Assembly: GCA_030066265.1 (NCBI GenBank)
Contig: JASJCF010000003.1
Span: 1-39,502 of the forward strand
Length of the DNA: 39,502 nt
Source of the DNA: Acidimicrobiia bacterium
Lineage (GTDB): Bacteria > Actinomycetota > Acidimicrobiia > Spongiisociales > UBA5794
Direction of reading: 5' to 3'
Shown one piece after another: positions 7,489-15,174 of this stretch (the first letter of the stretch is position 1; the number at the start of each line of letters is the position of its first letter). The position numbers and the translations under genes are program-made. Under the pieces are notes generated by a model. It saw only the letters and a program-made list of their open reading frames with translations. It did not search any database and was not told the origin of the DNA.

Positions 7489-7980
7489 ATGACCCGACTC
7501 TCCGAAGGCCCCACCGTGGAAGTATCGACATCGATCGACGCGCCCATCGATACGGTGTGGGAGCTCATCTGCGACATCAATCTCTCCTCCCGGTTCCAGG
7601 ACGAGTTCCAAGAGGCGACGTGGCTGGACGAGGATGCCCCCCGCCTCGGAGCGCGCTTCGTCGGGAGAAATGCGATCGGAGACCGACGCTGGGAGACGAT
7701 CTCGACGATCGTCGGGTACGACCCTCCGGCACTCTTCCAGTGGGCCGTGAATGACGTCGACAACCCCGTCGCCATCTGGACGTTCCGTTCCGCCGAGCGC
7801 CCCGGCGGCACGCTTCTGACGTATCACCGCGTCGTCGGTCGTGGGCCGAGCGGGCTGACGGCGCTGATCGACAAGTATCCCGACCGCGAGGAGGAGTTCA
7901 TCGCCCGGCGGGACGAGCAGCACCGCACCCACATGCAGGCTGTAGTCGATGGCGTGAAGCGACTGGCGGAGGGCCGCTAG
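7489..7980 (+). CDS. SRPBCC family protein
   Basis: A 163-residue single-domain START-like protein. The hallmark VEVSTSIDAPIDTVWELICDI at the N-terminus, then SRFQDEFQEATWLDE and the strand FVGRNAIGDRRWETISTIVGYDPP, identify the superfamily, which binds hydrophobic ligands or catalyses cyclisations. Its function here is not known. The start is the first residue that aligns with the fold; the upstream frame has no homologous sequence. Its TAG shares the four bases CTAG with the stop of the convergent manA gene, and a dyad sits just upstream. Confidence 0.8.
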   Translation: MTRLSEGPTVEVSTSIDAPIDTVWELICDINLSSRFQDEFQEATWLDEDAPRLGARFVGRNAIGDRRWETISTIVGYDPPALFQWAVNDVDNPVAIWTFRSAERPGGTLLTYHRVVGRGPSGLTALIDKYPDREEEFIARRDEQHRTHMQAVVDGVKRLAEGR

Positions 7981-8969
7981 GCACCGGCGACGATCGGGAC
8001 CGTGATCTCGAGGATGGTTGCGTCGGGGGTGCCGGCCACAGCGACGGTCGGCGCCGAGGCGGGAATCAAGGCTGTGGCACCGCTGCTCAGTGAGTGCTCG
8101 CCGACCTGCGCACTCCCTTCGACGACCATCACGACCGTCGGCGTGGTTCTGCCAATCATCAGGTCGGCTCCGCCGGCGAGATGGTGCTCGACGATCGCAT
8201 AGGCATCGTGCTCCACCAGCATGCGACTCCGGTCGGCCGTGGGGCCGAGCGACGGCGCAGCGGCTGAATCTACGACCATGCTCTCGAGAGCCTCGGAGAT
8301 GTGCAGCTCCCGATGGGGACGGCCGTACTCGTCGTTCCAGTCGTACATGCGAAACGTGGTGTCGCTCGGAGTTTGGACCTCGGCGACCACGACCCCTGCA
8401 CCCAGGGCATGGATGATCCCTGCCGGGAGGTGGTGAAAGCTCCCCTTCTGCGCCGGCACGGCGTTGAGGAGGTCGGGGAGACGGCCCTCGTCGATCGCCT
8501 GTGCGACATCGCGCGACGCCACGCCGTTACGCACACCCAAGTAGAGCACCGAGCCTGGATCGGCTTCGATGATGTACCACGACTCCGTCTTCAGCCGGGT
8601 CTCGGGATGGACCGCCACATACGCGACGCCGGGATGGACTTGCACGGAGAGATGCTCGCGTGCATCGAGCATCTTGATCAGCAGCGGGAAGCCACCATCC
8701 GCCGCCGGCGCGGCATCTCCGAGGATGAGATCGCCGCGGGTCCGGACAGCTTCACCGAGCGACATCCCGGTGAGGGCACCGGTGGTGATGAGAGAGCTCG
8801 GCGAGGCGACGTGGGGCGCCACCTCCGCCGGCAAGTCAGCGATCTCCCAGCTCTCAGCCACGACCCCTTGCGCCGGGAGATCCTTGCCGTAGGCGCTCAA
8901 TCGCCTGCCGCCCCACGGACGCGGAACGAGGATCGGCTCGAGGAGAAAGGGGTCGAGGTTCGCTGCCAT
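7977..8969 (-). CDS. manA: Mannose-6-phosphate isomerase, class I
   Basis: A 330-residue cupin-fold zinc enzyme converting fructose-6-phosphate and mannose-6-phosphate, feeding GDP-mannose and cell-envelope glycans. Visible family features are PILVPRPWGGRRLSAYGK, PLLIKMLDAREHLSVQVHP (zinc-site histidine), KTESWYII with the zinc glutamate, and HHLPAGIIHALGAG with the second histidine, followed by EVQTPSDTTFRMYDWND. It is shorter than enteric ManA, as in many actinobacteria. The ATG at 8969 is preferred because a TACACT hexamer lies 12 nt upstream and a GTG at 8993 precedes it. The phosphohexomutase further along is a natural pathway partner. Confidence 0.88.
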   Translation of the reverse strand: MAANLDPFLLEPILVPRPWGGRRLSAYGKDLPAQGVVAESWEIADLPAEVAPHVASPSSLITTGALTGMSLGEAVRTRGDLILGDAAPAADGGFPLLIKMLDAREHLSVQVHPGVAYVAVHPETRLKTESWYIIEADPGSVLYLGVRNGVASRDVAQAIDEGRLPDLLNAVPAQKGSFHHLPAGIIHALGAGVVVAEVQTPSDTTFRMYDWNDEYGRPHRELHISEALESMVVDSAAAPSLGPTADRSRMLVEHDAYAIVEHHLAGGADLMIGRTTPTVVMVVEGSAQVGEHSLSSGATALIPASAPTVAVAGTPDATILEITVPIVAGA

Positions 8970-9031
8970 GGAGGTGGGATCAGTGTATGCCACCGACCTC
9001 GCGTGTCACGATCGAGATTGGGCGCCTGCGA

Positions 9032-9928
9032 TCAGGACGCCACGATCTGAGGGGTGGGGTCCGTCTCCCAGGTGCCGTATGGGTCCACGACGACCACGTC
9101 GGCGCCGCGGGCGGCGGCGAGGTACCACTCGTCGATCACGCCCGTCAGGCGACGGTCGACCAACGCCGAGCTGACCTCATCGTCCGTTGCGGTCGTGCGC
9201 TCGGACACCGAGATGATGTGGAAGCCGAACTCGGATTGCACCGGCCCCACCAACTCGCCGATCGGTGCCGTCATCGTGGCGTCGGCGAATGCCTGGACGT
9301 AGCGAGCGGCGACATCGCACCCCAGGTCTCCCCCATTGGCCCCGCTGCCGGTGTCGGTCGAGACCTCGGCGGCGACGGCAGCGAAGTCCTCGCCTGCTTC
9401 GATCCGCTCGCGTGCGGCAATCGCCTCCTCCTCCGTCTCGGTGAGGATGTGGGTTGCACAGACGGTGGTCCATGAGGCCGGGTCGCTCGACCGCTCGGCT
9501 TCCACTTCCTCGGCCGATGGCTGATCGACCTGTGACTCGAGCTCCCCGACGATCGCGTCCTGGGTCATCAGGAGTGTCACGTAGCTGCGCAAGGTGTTCT
9601 CAGACACCTGCTGCGACTCGGCCATCTCCTCGATCGATGCGAAGCCGGCATTGGCGACGACCGCCTCGATCTGGGACTCGACCTCGTCCTCGGTGGCGAC
9701 GTACCCGAATTGCTCGTCGGCGGCCTGTTCGGTGATCTCCCATGTCACGAGGGTGTTGAGTGCCTGCGTGAACGCCGTCGGCGAGTCCTCGTATGAGGCT
9801 CCGGCCAACTCCTCGACCCGGGAGACCGATATGTCGGCGCCGTTGACCGAGGCTGCGGAATCGTCGGAGGATCCGCAGGCTGCGGCGACGAGACCGAGGA
9901 TGATGAGCAAGGGAATGAACCGCTTCAC
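9032..9928 (-). CDS. Lipoprotein peptidyl-prolyl isomerase (parvulin, PrsA-like)
   Basis: A 298-residue extracytoplasmic foldase. The N-terminus is a lipoprotein signal (basic VKR, hydrophobic helix, lipobox LVAAAC), so the protein is anchored by a lipidated cysteine outside the membrane. Residues about 25-150 are a helical SurA/PrsA N-like chaperone region, and about 150-260 form a parvulin domain (CATHILTETEEEA, GEDFAAVAAEVSTD, GGDLGCD, FGFHIISV). The GTG at 9928 is selected by GAAAGG 5 nt upstream; a further GTG at 9943 has no ribosome site. A TAGCCT -10 candidate lies at 9960-9955. Confidence 0.88.
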   Translation of the reverse strand: MKRFIPLLIILGLVAAACGSSDDSAASVNGADISVSRVEELAGASYEDSPTAFTQALNTLVTWEITEQAADEQFGYVATEDEVESQIEAVVANAGFASIEEMAESQQVSENTLRSYVTLLMTQDAIVGELESQVDQPSAEEVEAERSSDPASWTTVCATHILTETEEEAIAARERIEAGEDFAAVAAEVSTDTGSGANGGDLGCDVAARYVQAFADATMTAPIGELVGPVQSEFGFHIISVSERTTATDDEVSSALVDRRLTGVIDEWYLAAARGADVVVVDPYGTWETDPTPQIVAS

Positions 9929-10039
9929 GGCGACCTTTCGCACGATGTGTCGGGAGGCTATGGGCAGACCACCGATATCGGGCCATGACCGGGTGAGAAC
10001 CCCATGAGGATCGCCGTTCGGTCAATGGGCTCATCCGAG

Positions 10040-10052
10040 TACCGTCTCCCCA
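10040..10052 (+). promoter_or_regulatory. Promoter -10 for the pirin gene
   Basis: TACCGT at 10040-10045, with TTCGGT 17 bp upstream as a weak -35. It gives a leader of about 17 nt containing the AGGAGG ribosome site. Confidence 0.45.
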
Positions 10053-10067
10053 CAGAGGAGGATGCAC

Positions 10068-10985
10068 ATGAGCGGACCGATCGACACACCCACGGACGAG
10101 ACACCGATCGCACAGGACATCGTCGAGGTCCGTGAGGGCCGCACGGCGACCATCGGAACCATGGGCATCGTCCGTGCCCTCCCCACGAAGGGTCGGCGGA
10201 CCATCGGCGCCTGGTGCCTCGTCGACGTGATGCTCCCCGGCGACGAGCTCGATCCCGATCCACTCGAGATCGGCCCGCATCCCCACATCGGCCTCTCGAC
10301 GGTGACGTGGCTCCTCGAGGGCGAGGCCCTCCACTCGGACTCCCTCGGCACCGAGCAACTCATCCGACCCGGTCAGCTCAACCTCATGACGTCGGGCCGC
10401 GGTGTCGCCCACGCCGAACTCGGGACGGGAGGCGGAGTCCACGGGATCCAGATGTGGGTCGCCCAACCCGAGGCGACGCGGCACGGCAACCCGGCATTCG
10501 AGCACCATGCGGAGCTCCCGACGGCTGATCTCGGCATCGGCGAGGCCACCGTCTTCCTCGGCTCTCTGGCGGGTTCGACTTCCCGAGCCCGAACGGACAC
10601 GGCCCTCGTGGGTGCGGATCTCCGTCTGGGCGCCGGGGCGGTGGAACTGGCTGCCGACCCGACGTTCGAGTACGGCATCGTTCCCATCGACGGGCGCGTG
10701 ATGCTGAACGGCGCCGTCGTGGAACCGGGGTACCTCGGGATGATCACATCGCCGACCGAGCTCCTCCGCCTCGAGGTCGAGCACGGGACCCGAGCCCTCC
10801 TCATCGGAGGGGAGCCGCTCGACTCGAAGCTGTACATGTGGTGGAACTTCGTCGCTCGGACGCGTGATGAAGTCGACGAGGCCTGGCGCGACTGGCAGGA
10901 CGGCGACACCGACCGCTATCCCGAGTTTCGTTCGGTGTTGGATCGCATCGATGCCCCGGCTCCGCCATGGGTCCGCGCTGACTGA
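10068..10985 (+). CDS. Pirin family bicupin
   Basis: A 305-residue bicupin. The pirin iron site is seen in HPHIGLSTVTWLLEGEALHSDSLG (two histidines plus one downstream) and the following GQLNLMTSGRGVAHAE. Members act as iron-dependent redox sensors or quercetinase-like dioxygenases; which applies here cannot be told. The second cupin half (about 180-260) is degenerate, as usual. The ATG at 10068 is chosen over the one at 10062 because GGAGG is 6 nt upstream of it and abuts the other. The tail ends with an acidic, tryptophan-rich stretch. Confidence 0.88.
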   Translation: MSGPIDTPTDETPIAQDIVEVREGRTATIGTMGIVRALPTKGRRTIGAWCLVDVMLPGDELDPDPLEIGPHPHIGLSTVTWLLEGEALHSDSLGTEQLIRPGQLNLMTSGRGVAHAELGTGGGVHGIQMWVAQPEATRHGNPAFEHHAELPTADLGIGEATVFLGSLAGSTSRARTDTALVGADLRLGAGAVELAADPTFEYGIVPIDGRVMLNGAVVEPGYLGMITSPTELLRLEVEHGTRALLIGGEPLDSKLYMWWNFVARTRDEVDEAWRDWQDGDTDRYPEFRSVLDRIDAPAPPWVRAD

Positions 10986-11082
10986 CCTCCACCGCTCGGT
11001 CGGTGACGAGGTTCACCGCGCGAAACGACCAACCGGGTCTCGGCAGGCGACACCCGAACCTCCTCCGCAGATGGGCAATCGG

Positions 11083-11094
11083 TAGCCTCGAAGG
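11083..11094 (+). promoter_or_regulatory. -10 element upstream of the winged-helix gene
   Basis: TAGCCT at 11083-11088 ends 6 nt before an ATG at 11095 that opens a 12-codon reading frame, not the main gene. The main gene would then have a 26-nt leader. Confidence 0.5.
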
Positions 11095-11133
11095 ATGCCA
11101 GTCCGGACATCTGGGGCACCATGGTCACCCTGA
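11095..11133 (+). CDS. Possible leaderless 12-residue leader peptide
   Basis: An ATG placed 6 nt after TAGCCT opens the frame MPVRTSGAPWSP and stops inside the next gene, 10-12 nt past its ATG. Such overlapping leaderless mini-frames can couple translation in mycobacteria. Only position and spacing support it, and the peptide has no recognisable feature. Confidence 0.3.
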   Translation: MPVRTSGAPWSP

Positions 11134-12341
11134 CCGCTGAGGTAGCCCGTGCTGAGGCGCTCGATCGTCATCACCTGTCCTCCCCTGGGTCGACGGTGAT
11201 CGAGGTGGCCGACGACCTGATCGGTCTGCATGCGACCAGCCCGGCGACTCCGTATCTGTCCCTCCGCGCCCGACTCGCTGGATTCGAGCGCTCCGATCTG
11301 GACGACACCATGTACGGCACGTGGTCCATGGCGCGAGTCCGCGCGATGCGCCAAACGATGTTCGTGTTCCCCGTCGACACGATCGAGATGGCCATACCCG
11401 CCACTCGGGGTCTCGTGCGAACCACCACGAAGCAGTGGTTTCGCGAATCGGGGCTCACACAGGCCGAGTTCGATCGCTACGCCGTCATGGTCGAGGAAGC
11501 CCTGGCCTCGGGGCCCCAGACCGTGAGGCAACTGCGCGCCAACCTCGACCTTGGATCCGACATCGACGTGTCGGGGGTCGTCGCTCGCCTCTGTGACCTG
11601 TGCATCCTCGTCGGTGGTGCCGGGACCCACAGCTGGCGTTCACCGGTTCGGCAGTATCACCGATGGGTCGATGTGCTTCCCACCGTCGACGTCGACCGAT
11701 GGGACGAGGAAACGGCGGTCGCCACCATGGTGCGCCGGTATGTCGAGACGTATGGGCCGGTCACCATGACCGACATCTCATGGTGGACCGGGTTGACGAA
11801 GACGAGATGCCGTGCGGCGCTGCGATCCTTCGAATCCGAGGTCGAATCGGTGGCGGTGGACGGATGGCCCGGGCCGCTCGTGCGGATTTCCCGCCGGCGG
11901 ACGGGCGAACCAACCGAAAGCCGCATCGCCGTGCTCCCTCTGCTCGATCCATACGTCCAGGGGTACAAGGATCGTGCCCGTCTGGTCTCCCCGGAGCTGG
12001 AGGACCACGTCTACGACGGTGGCGGGAACGCAACGGCCACCGTCTGCCTCGACGGGCGGATCATCGGCGTCTGGCAGGCACTCGAAGGGTCCCCACCCAC
12101 GGTGCGGTACCACCTGTTCGAGCCTCAGCCCCGGCATCTGCGTACGGAGATCGAGGCGGGCCTCGCCGACGCCGGTTCGATGGTCTTCGATCGGGCCGCC
12201 GAGGTCGATGCGATCGAGTCGATGCAACCGCTCCGAGGGCAGATCAACCGCAGCGCGATGCACCCCCTCGATGACGTCCCCCACCGTCACCGGAGGGCGG
12301 ACCCGCACCGCGACACGAGCAAGGGCGCCGCGGAACGCTGA
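11121..12341 (+). CDS. Winged-helix DNA-binding protein, HTH_42 (AlkZ-like) family
   Basis: A 406-residue member of the family that includes the DNA glycosylases AlkZ/YcaQ, built from tandem winged helices plus a beta barrel. The N-terminal region reads VADDLIGLHATSPATPYLSLRARL; the glutamine pair (QxQ) that acts in characterised glycosylases is replaced by HAT at this position. Further family segments are MRQTMFVFP, YGPVTMTDISWWTGL and LLPLLDPYVQGYKDR. The replacement makes glycosylase activity doubtful, and a DNA-binding or non-catalytic role is possible. It ends 17 bases before the convergent permease gene. Confidence 0.82.
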   Translation: MVTLTAEVARAEALDRHHLSSPGSTVIEVADDLIGLHATSPATPYLSLRARLAGFERSDLDDTMYGTWSMARVRAMRQTMFVFPVDTIEMAIPATRGLVRTTTKQWFRESGLTQAEFDRYAVMVEEALASGPQTVRQLRANLDLGSDIDVSGVVARLCDLCILVGGAGTHSWRSPVRQYHRWVDVLPTVDVDRWDEETAVATMVRRYVETYGPVTMTDISWWTGLTKTRCRAALRSFESEVESVAVDGWPGPLVRISRRRTGEPTESRIAVLPLLDPYVQGYKDRARLVSPELEDHVYDGGGNATATVCLDGRIIGVWQALEGSPPTVRYHLFEPQPRHLRTEIEAGLADAGSMVFDRAAEVDAIESMQPLRGQINRSAMHPLDDVPHRHRRADPHRDTSKGAAER

Positions 12342-12358
12342 GAGCGAACCTCCGGCCC

Positions 12359-13585
12359 CTACTCGTCGTCGCCTTGCTCGTCGCCCTTGGAACGGTTTCG
12401 ACGCAGCATCCGATCGGTCCAACGACCCTTGCCGACCTTCTCATCGGCCTTCGCCTGCATGCGGGCCTCGTACTCCTCCTGACTCTCGATGTTCTCGCTG
12501 TGGACGAGGTCGTAATGGGACGTGTATGTCTGGACCAGAGCGGTGACCGCTGCAGCGAATGGCAACGCCATGAGCGCTCCGATGCCACCGAGGAGATTCG
12601 CGCCGACGATGGCGGCACCGAACGCCACTGCCGGGTGGAGATCCATCGTGTTCGCCGTGACCCTCGGCGAAATCAAGTAGTTCTCGATCTGTTGGTACAC
12701 GACGATCGCAATCAGCACCCAGAGGGCGTCGTTTGGATCCTCGAGAAGCGCCACGACCACGGGCACGACGCCCGCCAGGTAGGTCCCCACCGTGGGTACG
12801 AACTGGGAAACCACACCGACCCACAACGCCATCGCAAGTGGATACGGCAAGTCGAGCGCCACGAAGACGACGAAGTGATACACCGACGAGAAGAACGCGA
12901 GGATCGCTCTCGAGTACACCCAACCGCCCACCTTGTCGATCGAGATGTCGAAGATCGTGTCGATGTACTGCTGCTGCTTCTGCGGGAACCGACTGAGGAC
13001 CGCACCCCGAAGCCTCGGCAGATCGGCGAGCATGTAGAACACGAACAAGCCGATCGTGAGGGCTTGGAACACCACGCCGACCACCGATCCTGCAAGACCG
13101 AGCACCGAGCCCAGGATGTTGTCGCGCAGCTCCTCCATGCGCGCCTCGTCGCTCTCGATCTCCTCGAGGAAGCCCGAGACGTCCAACTCGACCGAGAACG
13201 TGTCGTTGACCCACACCGTCACGCGGTCGGCGTACTCCGGGAGTCTCTCGATGAGCTGGGAGATCTGCCCGATCACGAGTGATGCCATGGCGGCAACGAA
13301 GACGATGGCGATCAATAGGAAGACGAACATGACGAACCCGGCCGCAGCGCCCCGCTTCCAACCGCGCTTGGTGAGGCGCTCCACGCCGGGTAACAGCGCC
13401 AACGCTATGAACACCGACAGGATCAGCGTGAGGAGGAAGTCCGTCGTCGATGAGAAGACCCAAATCGACCCGAACCAGAACGCAGCGACGACGACGGTGC
13501 CGCCCGCCAGACGGGGAAGCCACGTCCGATACCACGAGTGTCCTTCCTCCGTTTCCGTCGGCTCGGTCAGCGTCGTGTCCGTCAT
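12359..13585 (-). CDS. AI-2E family permease (YdiK/PerM-like)
   Basis: A 408-residue membrane protein with about 8 predicted helices, belonging to the AI-2E transporter family (some members export autoinducer-2 or Na+/Li+; most are uncharacterised). Helices near 20-65 are followed by a long soluble loop (about 105-160) rich in acidic residues, then the conserved core with FVPTVGTYLAGVVPVVVALL and YQQIENYLISPRV. The C-terminal 50 residues are charged and probably cytoplasmic. The ATG at 13585 is supported by GGAGGG three bases upstream. The substrate is not assignable. Confidence 0.85.
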   Translation of the reverse strand: MTDTTLTEPTETEEGHSWYRTWLPRLAGGTVVVAAFWFGSIWVFSSTTDFLLTLILSVFIALALLPGVERLTKRGWKRGAAAGFVMFVFLLIAIVFVAAMASLVIGQISQLIERLPEYADRVTVWVNDTFSVELDVSGFLEEIESDEARMEELRDNILGSVLGLAGSVVGVVFQALTIGLFVFYMLADLPRLRGAVLSRFPQKQQQYIDTIFDISIDKVGGWVYSRAILAFFSSVYHFVVFVALDLPYPLAMALWVGVVSQFVPTVGTYLAGVVPVVVALLEDPNDALWVLIAIVVYQQIENYLISPRVTANTMDLHPAVAFGAAIVGANLLGGIGALMALPFAAAVTALVQTYTSHYDLVHSENIESQEEYEARMQAKADEKVGKGRWTDRMLRRNRSKGDEQGDDE

Positions 13586-13880
13586 AGTCCCTCCACAGGT
13601 GCTGCGGCGAGTATGACGTCGGGAGGCCGACGCACTGCGGCAATCGCGACCCGAGCTGATCCACCGTCGCGGCGGAGGCGGGTGTCGTCGCGTTCGCCTC
13701 GTACGAGTGGCTCGATGGAGCAGTGTCGAAGCTTCCCAGGACTGGCAGCGGCGCTGCCGATCCGCTTCGGTGGCCTGCTGCTCGCAACGATCGGCGTCCA
13801 AACGCCGCTCTGCGGCTTGAAGAACTTCTCCGCCTGGGGCGATCCGTCGTAGGGCGTCTTCCTAGACTTCCGGCGAAGAC
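13586..13880. other. 295-bp intergenic region with small dyads
   Basis: No gene is supported here. GC-rich dyads include GGCAGC-GGC-GCTGCC (13744-13758) and CGGCGT-CCAA-ACGCCG (13792-13807). TAGACT at 13863-13868 is a candidate -10 for tRNA-Lys. The remaining reading frames lack family resemblance. Confidence 0.6.
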
Positions 13881-13953
13881 GGGCCTGTAGCTCCAATGGC
13901 AGAGCAGCGGACTTTTAATCCGAAGTGTGTGGGTTCGAATCCCACCAGGCCCA
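13881..13953 (+). tRNA. tRNA-Lys (anticodon TTT)
   Basis: A 73-nt cloverleaf: acceptor GGGCCTG pairs with CAGGCCC, D-arm GCTC/GAGC, anticodon loop CTTTTAA (anticodon at 13914-13916), T-arm GTGGG/CCCAC with TTCGAAT. The base of the anticodon stem has one G-A mismatch. CCA is not encoded. A 10-bp hairpin follows immediately. Confidence 0.93.
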
Positions 13954-13955
13954 CG

Positions 13956-13978
13956 CGGACCTGCCTCTGGCAGGTCCG
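13956..13978 (+). terminator. Hairpin terminator after tRNA-Lys
   Basis: CGGACCTGCC / GGCAGGTCCG, a 10-bp perfect stem with a 3-nt TCT loop, directly after the tRNA. No U-tract. Confidence 0.65.
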
Positions 13979-13994
13979 GCGGACTCGGCCGTTG

Positions 13995-14006
13995 TACGGT
14001 GATCGG
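13995..14006 (+). promoter_or_regulatory. Leaderless -10 element before the acetyltransferase remnant
   Basis: TACGGT at 13995-14000 ends 6 nt before GTG 14007. From the hexamer through the GTG it differs by a single base from the promoter at 31446-31460. Confidence 0.45.
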
Positions 14007-14084
14007 GTGATTCGTGACGCGACGACGGCTGATGCGCTCAGGCTCGCTGAGATCACCGTGGACGGTTGGCGGCGCACACATGCC
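14007..14084 (+). pseudogene. GNAT acetyltransferase N-terminal remnant
   Basis: About 26 codons read VIRDATTADALRLAEITVDGW then RRTHA, the typical first strand and helix of a GNAT N-acetyltransferase. After this point the frame loses all resemblance to the family, so about 130 residues of the domain are missing. The frame stays open to 14333 only by running through a real small gene. A leaderless promoter still stands in place, so the loss of the body looks recent. Confidence 0.6.
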
Positions 14085-14181
14085 GCACGGCCGAACAGGG
14101 GAGAGAGCTGCGGAACGCCGTTCGACAACACCGAGCCCCAATCCGCAGTAGCGTTGGACACGGACCACTCGAGGAGGGCAC

Positions 14182-14301
14182 ATGGACGATCAGGAAACCT
14201 GGTACGAGCGATTCGCGACCGCGTTCGCATTCCTCCCCGTCGTGATCGTGCTGGCGTTGCTCTTCCTGGGGCTGGTCGGCATCGTCTTCCTGTACGACTG
14301 A
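14182..14301 (+). CDS. Small single-span membrane peptide, 39 residues
   Basis: A 39-codon gene: an acidic, aromatic start (MDDQETWYERFATAF), then one hydrophobic helix of about 24 residues (FLPVVIVLALLFLGLVGIVF) and a short LYD end. GAGGAGGG lies 4 bases before the ATG, one of the best ribosome sites in the window and the main evidence that it is real. It resembles small regulatory membrane peptides in size and design, but no partner is obvious. It follows the acetyltransferase remnant and converges on an alanine-rich protein gene. Confidence 0.65.
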   Translation: MDDQETWYERFATAFAFLPVVIVLALLFLGLVGIVFLYD

Positions 14302-14318
14302 ATCCCAACCGGAACGGT

Positions 14319-15080
14319 TCAGGGCCGCACTGACTTCACCGCAGCAGTCGCTGCTTCGCTCACGCTCCTGGCTCCGTCCAGGGCACCCTCGTACGCAGCG
14401 CTCGCTGCGAGCTCTGCATTCACCCCGGCTTGGATGGCCGCCCGTCTCGCTCCGTCGATCGCCGCACTCGAGACCGCTTCGACGTCCTCTTGCGTCTGGG
14501 CAGCTTGCTCGGTCACCGCTGCGGACGTCATGCGGACGGCGATGAGGGCATCCGATCCGATGTCAGCTGCACCTTCGGCAGCGCCAGCCACGGTTCCCGA
14601 CACGATCTCGGTGACGCTCCCGGGAGCAGATCGGATCTGATCGACGGCATTCGAGGCCACCACATCGATGGCCTCTCTGAGGACCACGCCGGCGTCGGCG
14701 CTGGCACCGATGACACCTTCGGCGACTGACGCCGTTGCATCTGCGACGCTCAGGCCCGCCTTCGTTGCGGCGCTGCGTGCAGAGGCTGCAAGGGCGCTCA
14801 CGTTCTGACGGGAGGCACGGCGCTCCTCATCGAGTACCTCGATCGCACCGGTCACCGCCCCGCGAGTGGTGCGGGCGATCCCGGTTCCGGCATCGCCGGC
14901 AGCAGCGATGGCACCCTGCATCGCCTCGGTCGCTGCCTCGAGGGCGTCTTCGGTTCGATCGCCGCCAGTGCGTGCGGCGTTGCGGACTGTGCTGGCAGCA
15001 CCTCGGGCAATCCCCTCGGTGCCCGCAAGCACGGCCGACATCTGCCGCTTCGCCTGTTCGGTCACATCACCCCGTGCCAT
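14319..15080 (-). CDS. Alanine-rich helical protein (LEA- or phasin-like)
   Basis: A 253-residue protein with a very high share of Ala, mixed with Ser, Thr, Val and Glu, almost no aromatic residues and no membrane segment or signal. Long stretches of small residues with spaced E, R and D (for example SARSAATKAGLSVADATASV) predict extended amphipathic helices like those of LEA-type or phasin-like proteins, which coat surfaces or stabilise membranes under stress. No domain is recognised. GGGAGGTGG upstream supports the ATG at 15080. It ends 17 bases from the convergent 39-residue peptide gene. Confidence 0.7.
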   Translation of the reverse strand: MARGDVTEQAKRQMSAVLAGTEGIARGAASTVRNAARTGGDRTEDALEAATEAMQGAIAAAGDAGTGIARTTRGAVTGAIEVLDEERRASRQNVSALAASARSAATKAGLSVADATASVAEGVIGASADAGVVLREAIDVVASNAVDQIRSAPGSVTEIVSGTVAGAAEGAADIGSDALIAVRMTSAAVTEQAAQTQEDVEAVSSAAIDGARRAAIQAGVNAELAASAAYEGALDGARSVSEAATAAVKSVRP

Positions 15081-15174
15081 CGTGCCACCTCCCGTGAATG
15101 CGGGCGCATGTTGCCACAGCGAGCCAACAGGATCACGCGCGAAATACGCCGGCAAGGCACCGCGTTGGCCCTGC

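Noticed and set aside
8970-8993. GTG at 8993 as the start of manA
   Set aside because: A -10-like TACACT lies between it and the ATG at 8969, so the upstream GTG would fall outside the message; the choice remains tentative.
13586-13880. Hidden gene upstream of tRNA-Lys
   Set aside because: No frame has a ribosome site or family resemblance; one candidate frame runs antisense into the tRNA.
12441-14183. A 580-codon minus-strand frame spanning the permease gene, its promoter and tRNA-Lys
   Set aside because: It runs antisense through a tRNA and in the wrong frame of a well-supported permease gene.
13881-14301. Integrated mobile element at tRNA-Lys
   Set aside because: No integrase, no repeated 3' end of the tRNA and no phage genes; only a truncated acetyltransferase and a small peptide gene lie downstream.
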